Shown here piece by piece: positions 9,227 to 17,481 of a DNA stretch of 48,077 nt. Both the position numbers and the translations under genes were made by a program. Source of the stretch: Bacteroidaceae bacterium. GTDB lineage: Bacteria > Bacteroidota > Bacteroidia > Bacteroidales > Bacteroidaceae. Each line of letters starts with the position of its first letter. The first letter of the stretch is position 1. The notes beneath the pieces are model-generated. The model made no database searches. It saw only the letters and a program-made list of their open reading frames with translations, and had not been told where the DNA came from. The stretch spans positions 1 through 48,077 of the forward strand of contig JAGCMB010000061.1 of assembly GCA_017646665.1 (NCBI GenBank), given 5' to 3'.

Positions 9227-9484
9227 CTGCTCGTATTGTCGATAATTTTTTCTTGTTATTATTGACAATACTCGCTTTTCGCGACCCGCCCGGGCACGAA
9301 TTATATCCGTGCTGGGTGCGACTATTCGCTGCTCGTATTGTCGATAATAAAAGTCTTTGACTGAGATCTTTTTTGAAATGTGTCATTGACAATACTCGCT
9401 TTTCGCGACCCGCACGGGCACGAATTATATCCGTGCTGCGTGCGACCTATCGCTGCTCGCATTGTCGATAATAAAAGTCTTTGA
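9227..9484. repeat. Two 100-bp direct repeats plus a third partial end, each with internal dyad symmetry
   Basis: Copies lie at 9261-9360 and 9385-9484 (period 124) and differ at only a few bases. Each begins ATTGACAATACTCGC and ends near GCTCG(T/C)ATTGTCGATAAT, which are inverted relatives (GACAATAC and G(T/C)ATTGTC). Inside are a nested TCGCGACCC / GGGTGCGA pairing and a GCACG...CGTGC hairpin. A stray right-end copy lies at 9227-9245. The tail of copy 2 runs into the stop codon of the SIMPL gene. Together with the terminator this fills the 335-base gap between genes; I see no coding sequence in it. It may be a REP/MITE-like element. Confidence 0.8.
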
Positions 9485-9494
9485 CTTTTATTAT
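9468..9494 (-). terminator. Probable terminator of the leftward SIMPL operon
   Basis: A 12-bp A/T-rich stem (9468-9479 with 9483-9494) around a 3-base loop overlaps the SIMPL stop codon. It is formed partly by the tail of the second 100-bp repeat. It is weak in G/C pairs, so efficiency is uncertain. Confidence 0.4.
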
Positions 9495-10213
9495 TCAAGG
9501 GCGTATTTGACGGTTGTCACAACGCGTATGTTCTTTATCTGTGGTGTCGTCTCGTCGCTTGAAATACTGAACTGGCCTTGTGTGGCTTGTCTGATGTTGC
9601 CAAGCTCGCAGTCTGAGTCTTCGGCAAACTTTTGTGCTACAGCGCGTGCATTACGGGTTGCTTCTTCAACCATTTCGGGTTTTATGTCGTTCAATGCCGT
9701 GTATTCGAATTGTGTCTGATAGTTGTATTCATTGCTTATAATCACCCCGTCTTTCATAAGCTCTATCTGTTTACCCATAAGTTCTATAACCTTTTCAACT
9801 TGTGGTGATATGACTGTTATTACAGCCTCGGCCTGGTAACGGAATTGGATATTGTCGGGTACATAGCTCTGTGCAAGGCGGTCGGTGACGGCGGGTGCCG
9901 ATACGACAATTTCGCTGTCGGTTATACCTCCATCCTTTAGGTATGAAAGGACTATGTTCTTGTTCTTTTCTATCTCGCCATACAATTTCTGCATATCGTT
10001 GCTGACGCATTTGTAGGGGAGTGGCCACACGACTTTGTTGGCCAATACTTCGCGTTCTGCAAGGCCTTTCACGGTTACATATTGCTCTTGATTGGCAATT
10101 TTTGTGAGTCCTTTTGAGATAAAGAATCCCAGCAATGTCAGTCCGGCTACAATTGCGATACTTGGCAATAGTATCTTTGTGCAGCAGCATTTCTTGTTTT
10201 CGCAACTTTCCAT
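9491..10213 (-). CDS. SIMPL-domain (DUF541) membrane-anchored protein
   Basis: The 240-residue protein starts with an unusual Cys-rich cytoplasmic segment (CENKKCCC), then one membrane helix (about 13-34), then a periplasmic SIMPL/DUF541 domain with the typical opening YVTVKGLAEREV and later segments MVEEATRNARAVAQKFAED and IRVVTTVKY. SIMPL proteins are periplasmic or envelope proteins of poorly defined role; BP26 of Brucella is a relative. It is the last gene of a leftward operon, two bases after the MptE-like gene. An envelope role fits its neighbours but no specific activity can be read from sequence. Confidence 0.85.
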   Translation of the reverse strand: MESCENKKCCCTKILLPSIAIVAGLTLLGFFISKGLTKIANQEQYVTVKGLAEREVLANKVVWPLPYKCVSNDMQKLYGEIEKNKNIVLSYLKDGGITDSEIVVSAPAVTDRLAQSYVPDNIQFRYQAEAVITVISPQVEKVIELMGKQIELMKDGVIISNEYNYQTQFEYTALNDIKPEMVEEATRNARAVAQKFAEDSDCELGNIRQATQGQFSISSDETTPQIKNIRVVTTVKYALE

Positions 10214-10215
10214 AA

Positions 10216-10965
10216 TCAGATATTTTTAGTGTTGTCTAATACTTTGTCCAGGTCGGCCCGTTCAAAAATCTCGAGTTTACCGCCTCGTGTGGCATTGTAT
10301 ATTTTTATGCCTTCTCGGTCACATACCTCTTTTGCGCGTGCATAGGCCAATAGGTTAGTGTCTACTTCAGGTGTCGCATAGCTACGTTGGCTGTTGAACA
10401 GGCGAGGGTCGAAATAGCTGTCCTGCGTTATAACGCTGTTGTTGCTTGAATAGTTGCAGTCGACTCCAATGAGATATATTTCCTTGAATCCCATATATGC
10501 CGCGAACTGTATCATTGAATATGTTACAGTTTGTCCGCTGTAAACGACTTTGGAAATGTCTTTTGAAAAACCAATGGGATGCTGTGGAAAGAGCATATTG
10601 TAATATGTGACTCCTTTGATGTGATAACGGCTTGCATAGTGTGCCTTGACAAATCGTGTGCCCTGGTGGTTTGCTATTTCGTCCTTGTTGTCGAGGATTA
10701 TTTTGTTGTCCTGTGCAAAATAGTATGTGGGTGAGAATGGTATTTCGTTGAATAGCTTTATTAACGAATTGCAGGCGAAGGTTGTTTCACCAAGCTCCAT
10801 AAGGCGTTGCAGGTCGCTGTTTTTTAGGCTTGGGCCATTGCCGATTATAAAGCATCTGCCGGTGTGGATGCCTTTGTAGGAACTCAATCGTTTGCGGCTG
10901 CCAATGAGTAATGTTCCATAGAGGTAGTTGAGAGCATTCCAACATTTTTGCCAAGTTTTGCCCAT
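10216..10965 (-). CDS. MptE-like / DUF115-family protein, probable glycan-related enzyme
   Basis: The 249-residue protein carries the DUF115 (6-hydroxymethylpterin diphosphokinase MptE-like) signature: a CFIIGNGPSL nucleotide-loop-like motif near residue 38, then FACNSL, YYFAQDNK and a central FKEIYLIGVDC strand. In archaea MptE makes a pterin diphosphate. Bacterial members usually sit in flagellin-, capsule- or LPS-glycosylation loci and often act beside nonulosonic-acid genes. Here it directly follows a CMP-sugar-acid synthetase-like gene, which favours a glycan role over pterin synthesis. No signal peptide or membrane segment is evident. Substrate is unknown. Confidence 0.7.
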   Translation of the reverse strand: MGKTWQKCWNALNYLYGTLLIGSRKRLSSYKGIHTGRCFIIGNGPSLKNSDLQRLMELGETTFACNSLIKLFNEIPFSPTYYFAQDNKIILDNKDEIANHQGTRFVKAHYASRYHIKGVTYYNMLFPQHPIGFSKDISKVVYSGQTVTYSMIQFAAYMGFKEIYLIGVDCNYSSNNSVITQDSYFDPRLFNSQRSYATPEVDTNLLAYARAKEVCDREGIKIYNATRGGKLEIFERADLDKVLDNTKNI

Positions 10966-10996
10966 AAATGTTATTTTTGGCTTTTAGGAGTGGATG

Positions 10997-11638
10997 TTAT
11001 TTCTCTGGTAATACCCGTGTGGCAAATTCAAAATCCTCGGGATTGTCTATGTCAATTCCTTCAATGGGGTCGACGATAGCCATATAAGGCTTCTCTCCTA
11101 TGCGCTGGTGTGCTTCGGTCCATACCTCCTTTCGGAAAACATAGAATGCGCTTGTCTCAAAGTATACAGGCTCTATAGTCTGTGTGCGTGGAATCTCCTT
11201 TAGATTGTAGTTCAAAGGGTGTCCTTTATACCAACTGAATGTCTGCACCTTCTGTGCACTGAAAGCCGAATCATAGTGTCTGTCGATAACTTGTCTGACA
11301 GCATTGTCAACGGTAGCTGCTTTTATGAATGGCGATGTGGTGTGTGCAAGGACATATATGTCGGCATCTACTTCCTTTGTGAAAGCATCATAAATCTCTT
11401 GCCCCAATGTTTCATCGCGGTCTAGCATTTCATTGCGTTTGAGGAATTTTACGCCTTGTGGGAGTAGGGGACAAATATCCTCTTGGCTACAATATACATA
11501 GACCTCGTCAATTGACGGCGTTTCTTTTAAAGTGTCCAGTATGTATTGCAACAACGGTTTGTCGCCAAGCATCTTTAGATTTTTGCCGACAACACGTTTG
11601 CTGTTGAGTCTTATTGGAACAAATGCTACTACCTTCAT
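10997..11638 (-). CDS. CMP-sugar-acid (NeuA/PseF-like) cytidylyltransferase
   Basis: The 213-residue protein belongs to the acylneuraminate cytidylyltransferase family. It opens with the nucleotide-binding pattern FVPIRLNSKRVVGKNLKML, followed by DKPLLQY, and has VLAHTTSPF mid-protein and EGIDIDNPEDFEFA near the end, as in NeuA and PseF. KdsB enzymes are usually about 250 residues and start differently, so a NeuA/PseF-like CMP transfer to a nonulosonic or related sugar acid is more likely than CMP-Kdo, but the substrate is not certain. It is 10 bases downstream of the KdsD-like isomerase gene and 31 upstream of the MptE-like gene, so it is in the same operon. Confidence 0.75.
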   Translation of the reverse strand: MKVVAFVPIRLNSKRVVGKNLKMLGDKPLLQYILDTLKETPSIDEVYVYCSQEDICPLLPQGVKFLKRNEMLDRDETLGQEIYDAFTKEVDADIYVLAHTTSPFIKAATVDNAVRQVIDRHYDSAFSAQKVQTFSWYKGHPLNYNLKEIPRTQTIEPVYFETSAFYVFRKEVWTEAHQRIGEKPYMAIVDPIEGIDIDNPEDFEFATRVLPEK

Positions 11639-11648
11639 AAAGTTGTTT

Positions 11649-12596
11649 TTAAAGACAGCTGAAAGCGTCTATTACACCTACGAGTTTGTTGTCGTTGTTT
11701 ACAACGATGAGTGACTTGATATTGTGCTGGCGCATTACCTCTTCGGCCTGCGAGAGCATAGAGTCTTCCTTTATCAACTTTGGATTTACGTTCATCAAAT
11801 CCTTTACTGTGAGTTGGAAGAAACGATCCTGGTCGCGTTGCATTGTTCGACGGATGTCGCCATCTGTTACAACGCCTATTATCTCATCTTTTTCAATAAC
11901 AACTGCAATTCCCATTTTTGTTCGGCTAATCTGCATAAGGGTATCGCTTATCTTTGACTCCTGTGATACAATAGGCAGATTGTCACTTATCATATAGTCT
12001 TTTACTCTTGAGAGCAGGCGACGGCCGAGTGAACCACCAGGGTGGAACTGTGCAAAATCTTTTGCCTGGAAATTGCGTACTGTCATAAGTGCGCAAGCTA
12101 TGGCATCGCCCATAGCAAGGGTGGCTGTGGTAGATGATGTCGGAGCCAGGTTCAAGGGGCAGGCCTCTTTCTCAACAGCTACATTCAGGTGACATTCTGA
12201 AAATTTTGCAAGTAGTGATGCTGGGTTGCCCGACATTGATATGATGGGGATGTTCCTCTCTTTGAGTAGTGGTATAAAACGCAACAGTTCATCAGTCTGT
12301 CCTGAATTTGATATTGCCAATACAACATCGCCCTCGCCAATCATTCCAAGGTCGCCGTGAAAAGCGTCTAGTGGGTTTACAAAGAACGCCGGTGTGCCGG
12401 TGCTTGCCATAGTTGAAGCAATTTTTGCACCGATGTGTCCCGATTTTCCAACACCGGTTACAATCAGCTTGCCCTTGCTGCCGATGATGAGCTCAATGGC
12501 TCTTGTGAAATTTTCATCTAAATTGGGTATCAGGCTCAAGATTGCCTGTGCCTCGTCCTGAAAACATTTTTTGGCGACATCAATTACGTTTGTCAT
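11649..12596 (-). CDS. kdsD: KpsF/GutQ (KdsD) family sugar-phosphate isomerase
   Basis: The 315-residue protein has the KdsD layout: an N-terminal SIS domain (about 35-185; GVGKSGHIGAKIASTMASTG and SNSGQTDELL are the sugar-phosphate loops) followed by two CBS repeats (about 205-315; VTDGDIRRTM in the first). KdsD turns ribulose 5-phosphate into arabinose 5-phosphate, the first step to Kdo of lipid A-core or capsule. Length and the FHGDLGMI and FHPGGSLGRRLL motifs are typical. No other Kdo gene is in the window; instead a NeuA-like cytidylyltransferase follows. A promoter-like TATCTTCG lies 66 bases upstream of the ATG. Confidence 0.9.
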   Translation of the reverse strand: MTNVIDVAKKCFQDEAQAILSLIPNLDENFTRAIELIIGSKGKLIVTGVGKSGHIGAKIASTMASTGTPAFFVNPLDAFHGDLGMIGEGDVVLAISNSGQTDELLRFIPLLKERNIPIISMSGNPASLLAKFSECHLNVAVEKEACPLNLAPTSSTTATLAMGDAIACALMTVRNFQAKDFAQFHPGGSLGRRLLSRVKDYMISDNLPIVSQESKISDTLMQISRTKMGIAVVIEKDEIIGVVTDGDIRRTMQRDQDRFFQLTVKDLMNVNPKLIKEDSMLSQAEEVMRQHNIKSLIVVNNDNKLVGVIDAFSCL

Positions 12597-12626
12597 ATAT
12601 AGTTTTTTTAAATCTTTGTGTATTCA

Positions 12627-12669
12627 GGCTCTATATGAGCCGTCGCGTAATTACTTTACCGCGAAGATA
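12627..12669 (-). promoter_or_regulatory. Probable -7 box and leader hairpin of the kdsD operon
   Basis: On the minus strand TATCTTCG (12669-12662) matches the -7 consensus; no TTTG is found at the right spacing. The predicted leader of about 60 bases contains a 5-bp GGCTC/GAGCC hairpin (12641-12627). Confidence 0.4.
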
Positions 12670-12705
12670 GTAAATAAAAATGAATTTTAGAAAATATCGG
12701 GATAT

Positions 12706-12743
12706 ATAAAAAGCCTTCGCTGTTAACAGCGAAGGCTTTTTAT
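12706..12743. terminator. Perfect 17-bp hairpin terminator, ridA end
   Basis: The 17-bp arms 12706-12722 and 12727-12743 enclose TTAA, with an A-run on one side and a T-run on the other. It ends the leftward ilvA-ridA unit. Confidence 0.85.
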
Positions 12744-12762
12744 CTGATGACTGAAAGAACTA

Positions 12763-13137
12763 TTAGATTTCAGCAATTACCTCAACCTCAACGAGCACGT
12801 TTTTGGGGAGTGTCTTTACTGCAACGCAAGAACGAGCAGGCTTGCTGGTGAAATATTCTGCATATACAGCGTTGAAGGCTGCAAAATCGGCCATATCGCT
12901 TAGGAAACAGGTTGTCTTGACAACCTTCTCGAATGATGTGCCGGCCTCTGCAAGTACTGCAGAAAGGTTTTTCATTACCTGTGTTGCCTGGTCTGTAATG
13001 CCCTCAGCTTCAACGTCGCCTGTTGCAGGGTTGATGGGGATTTGACCCGATGTGAACAACATGTTACCACAAATTATAGCCTGTGAATAGGGGCCGATAG
13101 CCTCGGGGGCATTGCTTGTATAAACTTTCTTCAACAT
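12763..13137 (-). CDS. ridA: RidA-family enamine/imine deaminase
   Basis: The 124-residue protein is a RidA/YjgF/UK114 protein, a trimeric cytosolic deaminase that hydrolyses reactive enamine and imine intermediates such as 2-aminoacrylate. Family features are AIGPYSQAI, FTSGQIPINP and the C-terminal PARSCVAVKTLP stretch with the catalytic Arg. It lies 21 bases downstream of threonine dehydratase, the enzyme that makes such intermediates from threonine and serine, so co-transcription fits its function. Length is typical. Confidence 0.95.
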   Translation of the reverse strand: MLKKVYTSNAPEAIGPYSQAIICGNMLFTSGQIPINPATGDVEAEGITDQATQVMKNLSAVLAEAGTSFEKVVKTTCFLSDMADFAAFNAVYAEYFTSKPARSCVAVKTLPKNVLVEVEVIAEI

Positions 13138-13158
13138 AGTTATTTTGTTTTTTAATGG

Positions 13159-14355
13159 TTAATCAAGGATATTGAACCCGGCTGTTGTCAACGCTGCCTT
13201 AATCTTGTTGATGTGCTCGAAGTTGCGTGTTTCAAGGTCTATGCGTATCCAGCAACCAGTCACACCGGTGTTGGCATTTGTACGTTCGTGGTGTACACCA
13301 ATAACATTACCGCCAAGGTCGGCAATGATTTTTGATACCTGTACCAACTGGCCTGGCTTATCGAGAAGCTCAACCTTTAGAAGTGCTGAACGGCCCGATG
13401 TGAACAAACCACGCTTGATTACGCGGTCGAGGATGTTTACGTCAATGTTACCGCCTGAAACAACGCAGATAACGTTCTTGCCCTCTACTGGAATTTTGTC
13501 GAACATTGCTGCAGCAGCGGCAACAGCACCAGCACCCTCAGTGATAATCTTCTGGTGTTCGAGCATTGAGAGGATAGCCGATGAAACCTCGTCGTCGGTA
13601 ACAGTAACAATACCGTCGACATACTTGTTGCAGAATTCAAATGTATTCTCTCCCGGTTGTTTCACAGCAATACCGTCGGCAATTGTTGAAACAGAGTCAA
13701 GACGCTCAATCTTTTTGTGTTCAACAGAGTTCTTCATACTTGGAGCACCTGCTGCCTGCACACCGTAAACCTTGATTGAGGGGTTGAGTGACTTTAGGGC
13801 AAATGCTACACCCGAAATAAGGCCACCACCGCCAATGGGCACAACAACAACGTCTACGTCTTTCATTTGATCAATGAGTTCAAGACCTATTGTTCCCTGT
13901 CCGGCAATGACATCAATGTCATCGAATGGGTGGATGAATGTGTATCCCTTCTCGTCACGCAGTTCAATTGCACGCTTGTATGCATCGTCATATACACCTT
14001 CTACAAGGCAAATCTCAGCTCCGTAGCCTCTTGTTGCCTCAACCTTTGAGATTGGCGCACAGTCGGGAAGGCAGATAGTTGACTTGATACCGTTTTTGGT
14101 AGCTGCAAGTGCAACGCCTTGTGCGTGGTTACCGGCAGAGCAGGCGATAACGCCCTTTGCCTTCTCCTCGTCCGAAAGCTGTGAAATCTTGTAGTATGAA
14201 CCACGAACCTTGAATGAGCCTGTCAACTGTAAGTTCTCGGGCTTCAAGAAAATGTTGCCCTTTTTGTTCAGATAGGGAGCTGGGATTAGCTCGGTACGGC
14301 GTATCACATCCTTCAGGACGTATGATGCGTGATAAATTTTGTCGAGTGTCAGCAT
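13159..14355 (-). CDS. ilvA: Threonine ammonia-lyase (threonine dehydratase)
   Basis: This PLP enzyme deaminates threonine to 2-oxobutyrate, the first step of isoleucine synthesis. The PLP lysine is Lys49 in TGSFKVRG; the phosphate-binding loop is seen in SAGNHAQG and the glycine loop in GGGGLISG. A C-terminal ACT-like regulatory domain (about 325-398, starting KVELLDKPGQL) is present. At 398 residues with one ACT domain it matches the shorter IlvA type rather than the 510-residue E. coli form. ridA follows in the same operon. A TAAATTTG -7-like box lies about 40 bases upstream. Confidence 0.93.
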   Translation of the reverse strand: MLTLDKIYHASYVLKDVIRRTELIPAPYLNKKGNIFLKPENLQLTGSFKVRGSYYKISQLSDEEKAKGVIACSAGNHAQGVALAATKNGIKSTICLPDCAPISKVEATRGYGAEICLVEGVYDDAYKRAIELRDEKGYTFIHPFDDIDVIAGQGTIGLELIDQMKDVDVVVVPIGGGGLISGVAFALKSLNPSIKVYGVQAAGAPSMKNSVEHKKIERLDSVSTIADGIAVKQPGENTFEFCNKYVDGIVTVTDDEVSSAILSMLEHQKIITEGAGAVAAAAAMFDKIPVEGKNVICVVSGGNIDVNILDRVIKRGLFTSGRSALLKVELLDKPGQLVQVSKIIADLGGNVIGVHHERTNANTGVTGCWIRIDLETRNFEHINKIKAALTTAGFNILD

Positions 14356-14395
14356 TTTATTGTTATTTTAATGTTTTGTATTTTTACTCGTTTCG

Positions 14396-14403
14396 CAAAT
14401 TTA
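14396..14403 (-). promoter_or_regulatory. Probable -7 element of ilvA-ridA
   Basis: TAAATTTG on the minus strand matches TAnnTTTG and lies 41 bases before the ilvA ATG. I do not find a matching TTTG 19-21 bases upstream, so support is partial. Confidence 0.4.
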
Positions 14404-14498
14404 CAACCATTTTTATTATAATTGGTAAATTGCCACATTTTTTTAATAAAAAAGTGATAAATGGGGCGGTGTGAGTATTTTGAAGCTATGTCTACACA

Positions 14499-14532
14499 AA
14501 AAAAATGCGATGGAAAACCATCGCATTTTTTT
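14499..14532. terminator. Hairpin terminator after the choice-of-anchor J gene
   Basis: A 15-bp stem (14499-14513 with 14518-14532), core ATGCGATGG/CCATCGCAT, with a 4-base loop and A/T runs at both sides. It ends the leftward TonB-receptor operon. Confidence 0.85.
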
Positions 14533-14550
14533 GTACTATATGTTGTCTGT

Positions 14551-16596
14551 TTACTTTGTTGCACTTGATACAACAACGTTCTTCACTTCCCAAGTACTTG
14601 AGTTTGCTGTAGATGACATATACTTGAATGCAATTACAACAGCTCCCTTGTTCATCATAGACTGGGGTAGTGCAATTGCACCAGTGCTGTTGAATGTCCA
14701 GTTATTGTTGTTTACAGCTCCGTATGAAATCTCGGTCCAAGTGGTGGTTGTTACATCACCTGTATAGTTGCTTGTAATGAGCAACTTGTGGTTTGCTGCG
14801 GCTGCATTTGCGTCACCTTTGTTGATAACATAGTCGAATGTGATGTTGGCTGCTGTTTCGCCGGTGAGGTTCATTGCAGGAGAAATGAGCCAGCTCTCGG
14901 CATCCTGGCTTGCACCGTTGGCATAACCTGAAACTTTTGCGTGGTGATAGCTTGCATCGATGCTCCATCCGAAATTGCCTACAACCTCTTTTGTTGTGAA
15001 TGAGCCGAATGAATCATAGAATGTGGCATTGAGGTATTCACCTGTAGCTGGTGCCTCAGGCTCTTCATTGTCTTCGCTACCATTGCCGATGCTTCCGTTT
15101 GCTGTTGTCAATGCAGCATCGTCGACAAGGAATGACGCTCCATTACCGGTCTTGTTGTTCATTACAATGAATGCAAGTTCTGTCTCTTCGGTGAGTGTGA
15201 ACTCGAAAACTCTTGCTGTCCATTCTGATGATACTGCAGATGCAGCGGCAGACTCATAGGTGTATGTTCCTGCAACACCGTTGGTGATTGTAACATAACC
15301 CAAACGGCAGTGTCCGGCTTCGCTTCCGTTGGTCTTTACGTAAGCACTGAATGTGTATGTTCCGGGCTGGAGAGTGTAGCTCTGTGATGCAAAACGCTTG
15401 TTGCTTGTAGCGCCGCCCACAACAACTGCATAGTTGCCGGTGCGGGCATCGCTGCTCTGTGAGATTGTTGCATTAGAGGTAGAAAGTGTTGCCCAATATG
15501 CAGGCTTGCTACCGCTCCAATCCTCGAAGCTGCCGTTTGTGAGCAGGTTGTTACCGGTTGGCACCTCTGGTGTTTCTGGAGTGTCTGGTGTCTCAGGCTC
15601 TTCAGTTGATGAACCCTCTATTTCATACTTTGTTACATTCTTCAAGCCGGCTACACCAAAGTATTTCTCAAGGCTACCGGTGAGAACTACCTGCTTTTTG
15701 TAGTTGCCTGGGTTGTCGACAAGGTTGAGCGCATTGCGTACAGCTCCCGAAGGCAACTGTACAGCCAAACATTTTGTGATGTCTTTTTCGTCGGCATTGT
15801 CGGCGATAAGAAGGTTTGTCTTCAATACTGCATTGCCGCTGAAATTAGCGTCATCAATTGATTTGTCATCGATAGAACCTACAATGTAACCCTTCACGAT
15901 TGCCGGTTTTGCAACACCGGTGAAGGCTGCAAGAGCTTCGGCAACTGTATATTCAGATGCTTCCTCTGGCTCTTCGGGCTCGGCTGCTGTTCCGTGAGCG
16001 ACTTTGAAGTTCTTCACTTCCCAAGTGCTGGCCTTTGTTGTTGCTGTGTAACGGAGTGCGAATACGACACCGCTCTTTCCAAGGAATTCGGCAGGAACAG
16101 TTACGTTTGCTTTGTAGAATGTATTCCAGTCGGCACCTTCAACAGCATTGTATGGAAGGTCTACCCAAGTTGCTGCAGCAGCATCGCCTGAATAGTTGGC
16201 ACTGATGAGAAGCTGATGGTTGTTTGCAACCTTGCCGGTCTCGGAATAACGGATGATGTACTCAAATGCAACATACGCTTCTGTTTCGTTTGTGAAGTCT
16301 ACGGCATCTGAGATTAGCCAGCTTGTTGCCGGGTTGTTTGCCTGTGTATTAGAGTCGTAGCTTGTTGCCTTTGCGGTGCTGTAATCAATTACCCAAGGGT
16401 AGTTGCCAACGGTTTCTACAGTGCTGAACACACCAAAACTTGTTGCGAATGTTTCGTTGATGTAATAATCTGAAGTAGTGCCTTCGTTTTCACCACCACC
16501 GCTTGATGGAAAATTATAGGGCGATTCAGGTATGAATGTACACGCACCGAATGCGAGCATAGTCATTGCTGCCAAAAATAATTGTTTAATCTTCAT
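14551..16596 (-). CDS. Surface lipoprotein with two choice-of-anchor J-type domains and DUF6359
   Basis: The 681-residue protein has a lipoprotein signal peptide with lipobox LAFGAC. Order: choice-of-anchor J-type jelly-roll (about 40-205), DUF6359-like domain (about 215-325, with VAEALAAFTG, VKGYIVGS and YFGVAGLKN), a Pro/Glu/Thr linker, a carbohydrate-binding-like module (about 350-505, NLLTNGSFEDWSG), and a second jelly-roll (about 525-681). The two jelly-rolls are clearly related (both have SWLIS, NHxLLIxxNYxGD and STWEVKN), an internal duplication. It probably sits on the cell surface and binds a ligand for the TonB receptor encoded upstream. An alternative ATG at 16632 overlaps the previous stop as ATGA and would add 12 residues before the signal peptide; 16596 gives a normal signal peptide after an A-rich stretch. 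Confidence 0.8.
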   Translation of the reverse strand: MKIKQLFLAAMTMLAFGACTFIPESPYNFPSSGGGENEGTTSDYYINETFATSFGVFSTVETVGNYPWVIDYSTAKATSYDSNTQANNPATSWLISDAVDFTNETEAYVAFEYIIRYSETGKVANNHQLLISANYSGDAAAATWVDLPYNAVEGADWNTFYKANVTVPAEFLGKSGVVFALRYTATTKASTWEVKNFKVAHGTAAEPEEPEEASEYTVAEALAAFTGVAKPAIVKGYIVGSIDDKSIDDANFSGNAVLKTNLLIADNADEKDITKCLAVQLPSGAVRNALNLVDNPGNYKKQVVLTGSLEKYFGVAGLKNVTKYEIEGSSTEEPETPDTPETPEVPTGNNLLTNGSFEDWSGSKPAYWATLSTSNATISQSSDARTGNYAVVVGGATSNKRFASQSYTLQPGTYTFSAYVKTNGSEAGHCRLGYVTITNGVAGTYTYESAAASAVSSEWTARVFEFTLTEETELAFIVMNNKTGNGASFLVDDAALTTANGSIGNGSEDNEEPEAPATGEYLNATFYDSFGSFTTKEVVGNFGWSIDASYHHAKVSGYANGASQDAESWLISPAMNLTGETAANITFDYVINKGDANAAAANHKLLITSNYTGDVTTTTWTEISYGAVNNNNWTFNSTGAIALPQSMMNKGAVVIAFKYMSSTANSSTWEVKNVVVSSATK

Positions 16597-16628
16597 AGTT
16601 ATATTTTTTAGTTTATTTATACTCTGTT

Positions 16629-17456
16629 TCATTTTCCGGCTTTTTCAATGTCGGTTGTGTTGCTTATGACAAATTGCCAGTAGTTGTTGTAGCGTGTCAT
16701 TACACCGTTGATGTTCAATTTGCCGTCGGGCATTGCTTCGTTTGCAAAGTCGGCGTATGTGCTCATACGCAATACAATGTTTGTGCTGCCCATTTTAATG
16801 TGGCGTTCTACAACATTGCTGCTGTTCTGTAGCTCTTCGGGTGCCCAAGTGGCTGTGCCGTCGGCTTCTGTGATTTCAACACCTTCAAGACGTACATATT
16901 TTGCCAATGCATTCATATTGGCATCGGTGAAGAATGACGCGTTGATAGTGTCCGGTGTCATCTCGGGCTGTGTGGGGTTTGGCAAGTCTATGAGGCGCAC
17001 GTGGCTTGGGAATACGTACTTGTTCATACGGCCCACCTTGCCATTGTAAAGAGCACCGATTTGTGCCATCTTGCCATATCCTCCAATGTGAAGTCCCTTG
17101 CAGTCTATGCGTACGCGCTGTCCCTTTGGAGCTATAGCGTAAAGGCCGACATCGTTGATACCTATGATTATTGCACCTGTAGCGTCATTTATGATAATCT
17201 GTTTGTATACGTTGCCACTCTCATCGTTTGCAACGACAACGCCTTCGATGATGATGTTGCTTGTGATTTCCTGTACTCCCCCGGCCGAGATGGTTGAGGA
17301 GTATTTTGCTTTCAGTTCGGCAATTGTGGTGTTTGCCTCTCCAATTCCGCTATTGCCGAAAGGTGGCTCATTGAAATTCGGCTCGTTAAAATCGTTCATA
17401 CAAGATGTTGCCATGAGCGACAGAACGAATATGGATAAATATTTTATTGCTTTCAT
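16629..17456 (-). CDS. DUF5689-family lipoprotein
   Basis: The 275-residue protein has a lipoprotein signal peptide (lipobox ATSC) and then a DUF5689 region: TIAELKAKYS, an IIIEGVVVANDESGN stretch and YKQIIINDATGAIIIGI, an OB-like fold that in this family often resembles nucleic-acid-binding OB folds. Its function is not established. It lies 25 bases after the TonB-dependent receptor gene and just before the choice-of-anchor J lipoprotein gene. This three-gene set recurs in Bacteroidetes and probably forms an outer-membrane uptake complex in which the lipoproteins capture the ligand. No catalytic motif is seen. Confidence 0.8.
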   Translation of the reverse strand: MKAIKYLSIFVLSLMATSCMNDFNEPNFNEPPFGNSGIGEANTTIAELKAKYSSTISAGGVQEITSNIIIEGVVVANDESGNVYKQIIINDATGAIIIGINDVGLYAIAPKGQRVRIDCKGLHIGGYGKMAQIGALYNGKVGRMNKYVFPSHVRLIDLPNPTQPEMTPDTINASFFTDANMNALAKYVRLEGVEITEADGTATWAPEELQNSSNVVERHIKMGSTNIVLRMSTYADFANEAMPDGKLNINGVMTRYNNYWQFVISNTTDIEKAGK

Positions 17457-17481
17457 AATTGCATTGTGTTATTAGGTGTTA

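Noticed and set aside
9227-9484. CRISPR array
   Set aside because: Only two long units with internal symmetry and an unequal third end; no short repeats with unique spacers and no cas genes.
16597-16632. ATGA start at 16632 for the anchor-J lipoprotein
   Set aside because: It would add 12 residues before a complete signal peptide; the ATG at 16596 fits better, although coupling cannot be excluded.
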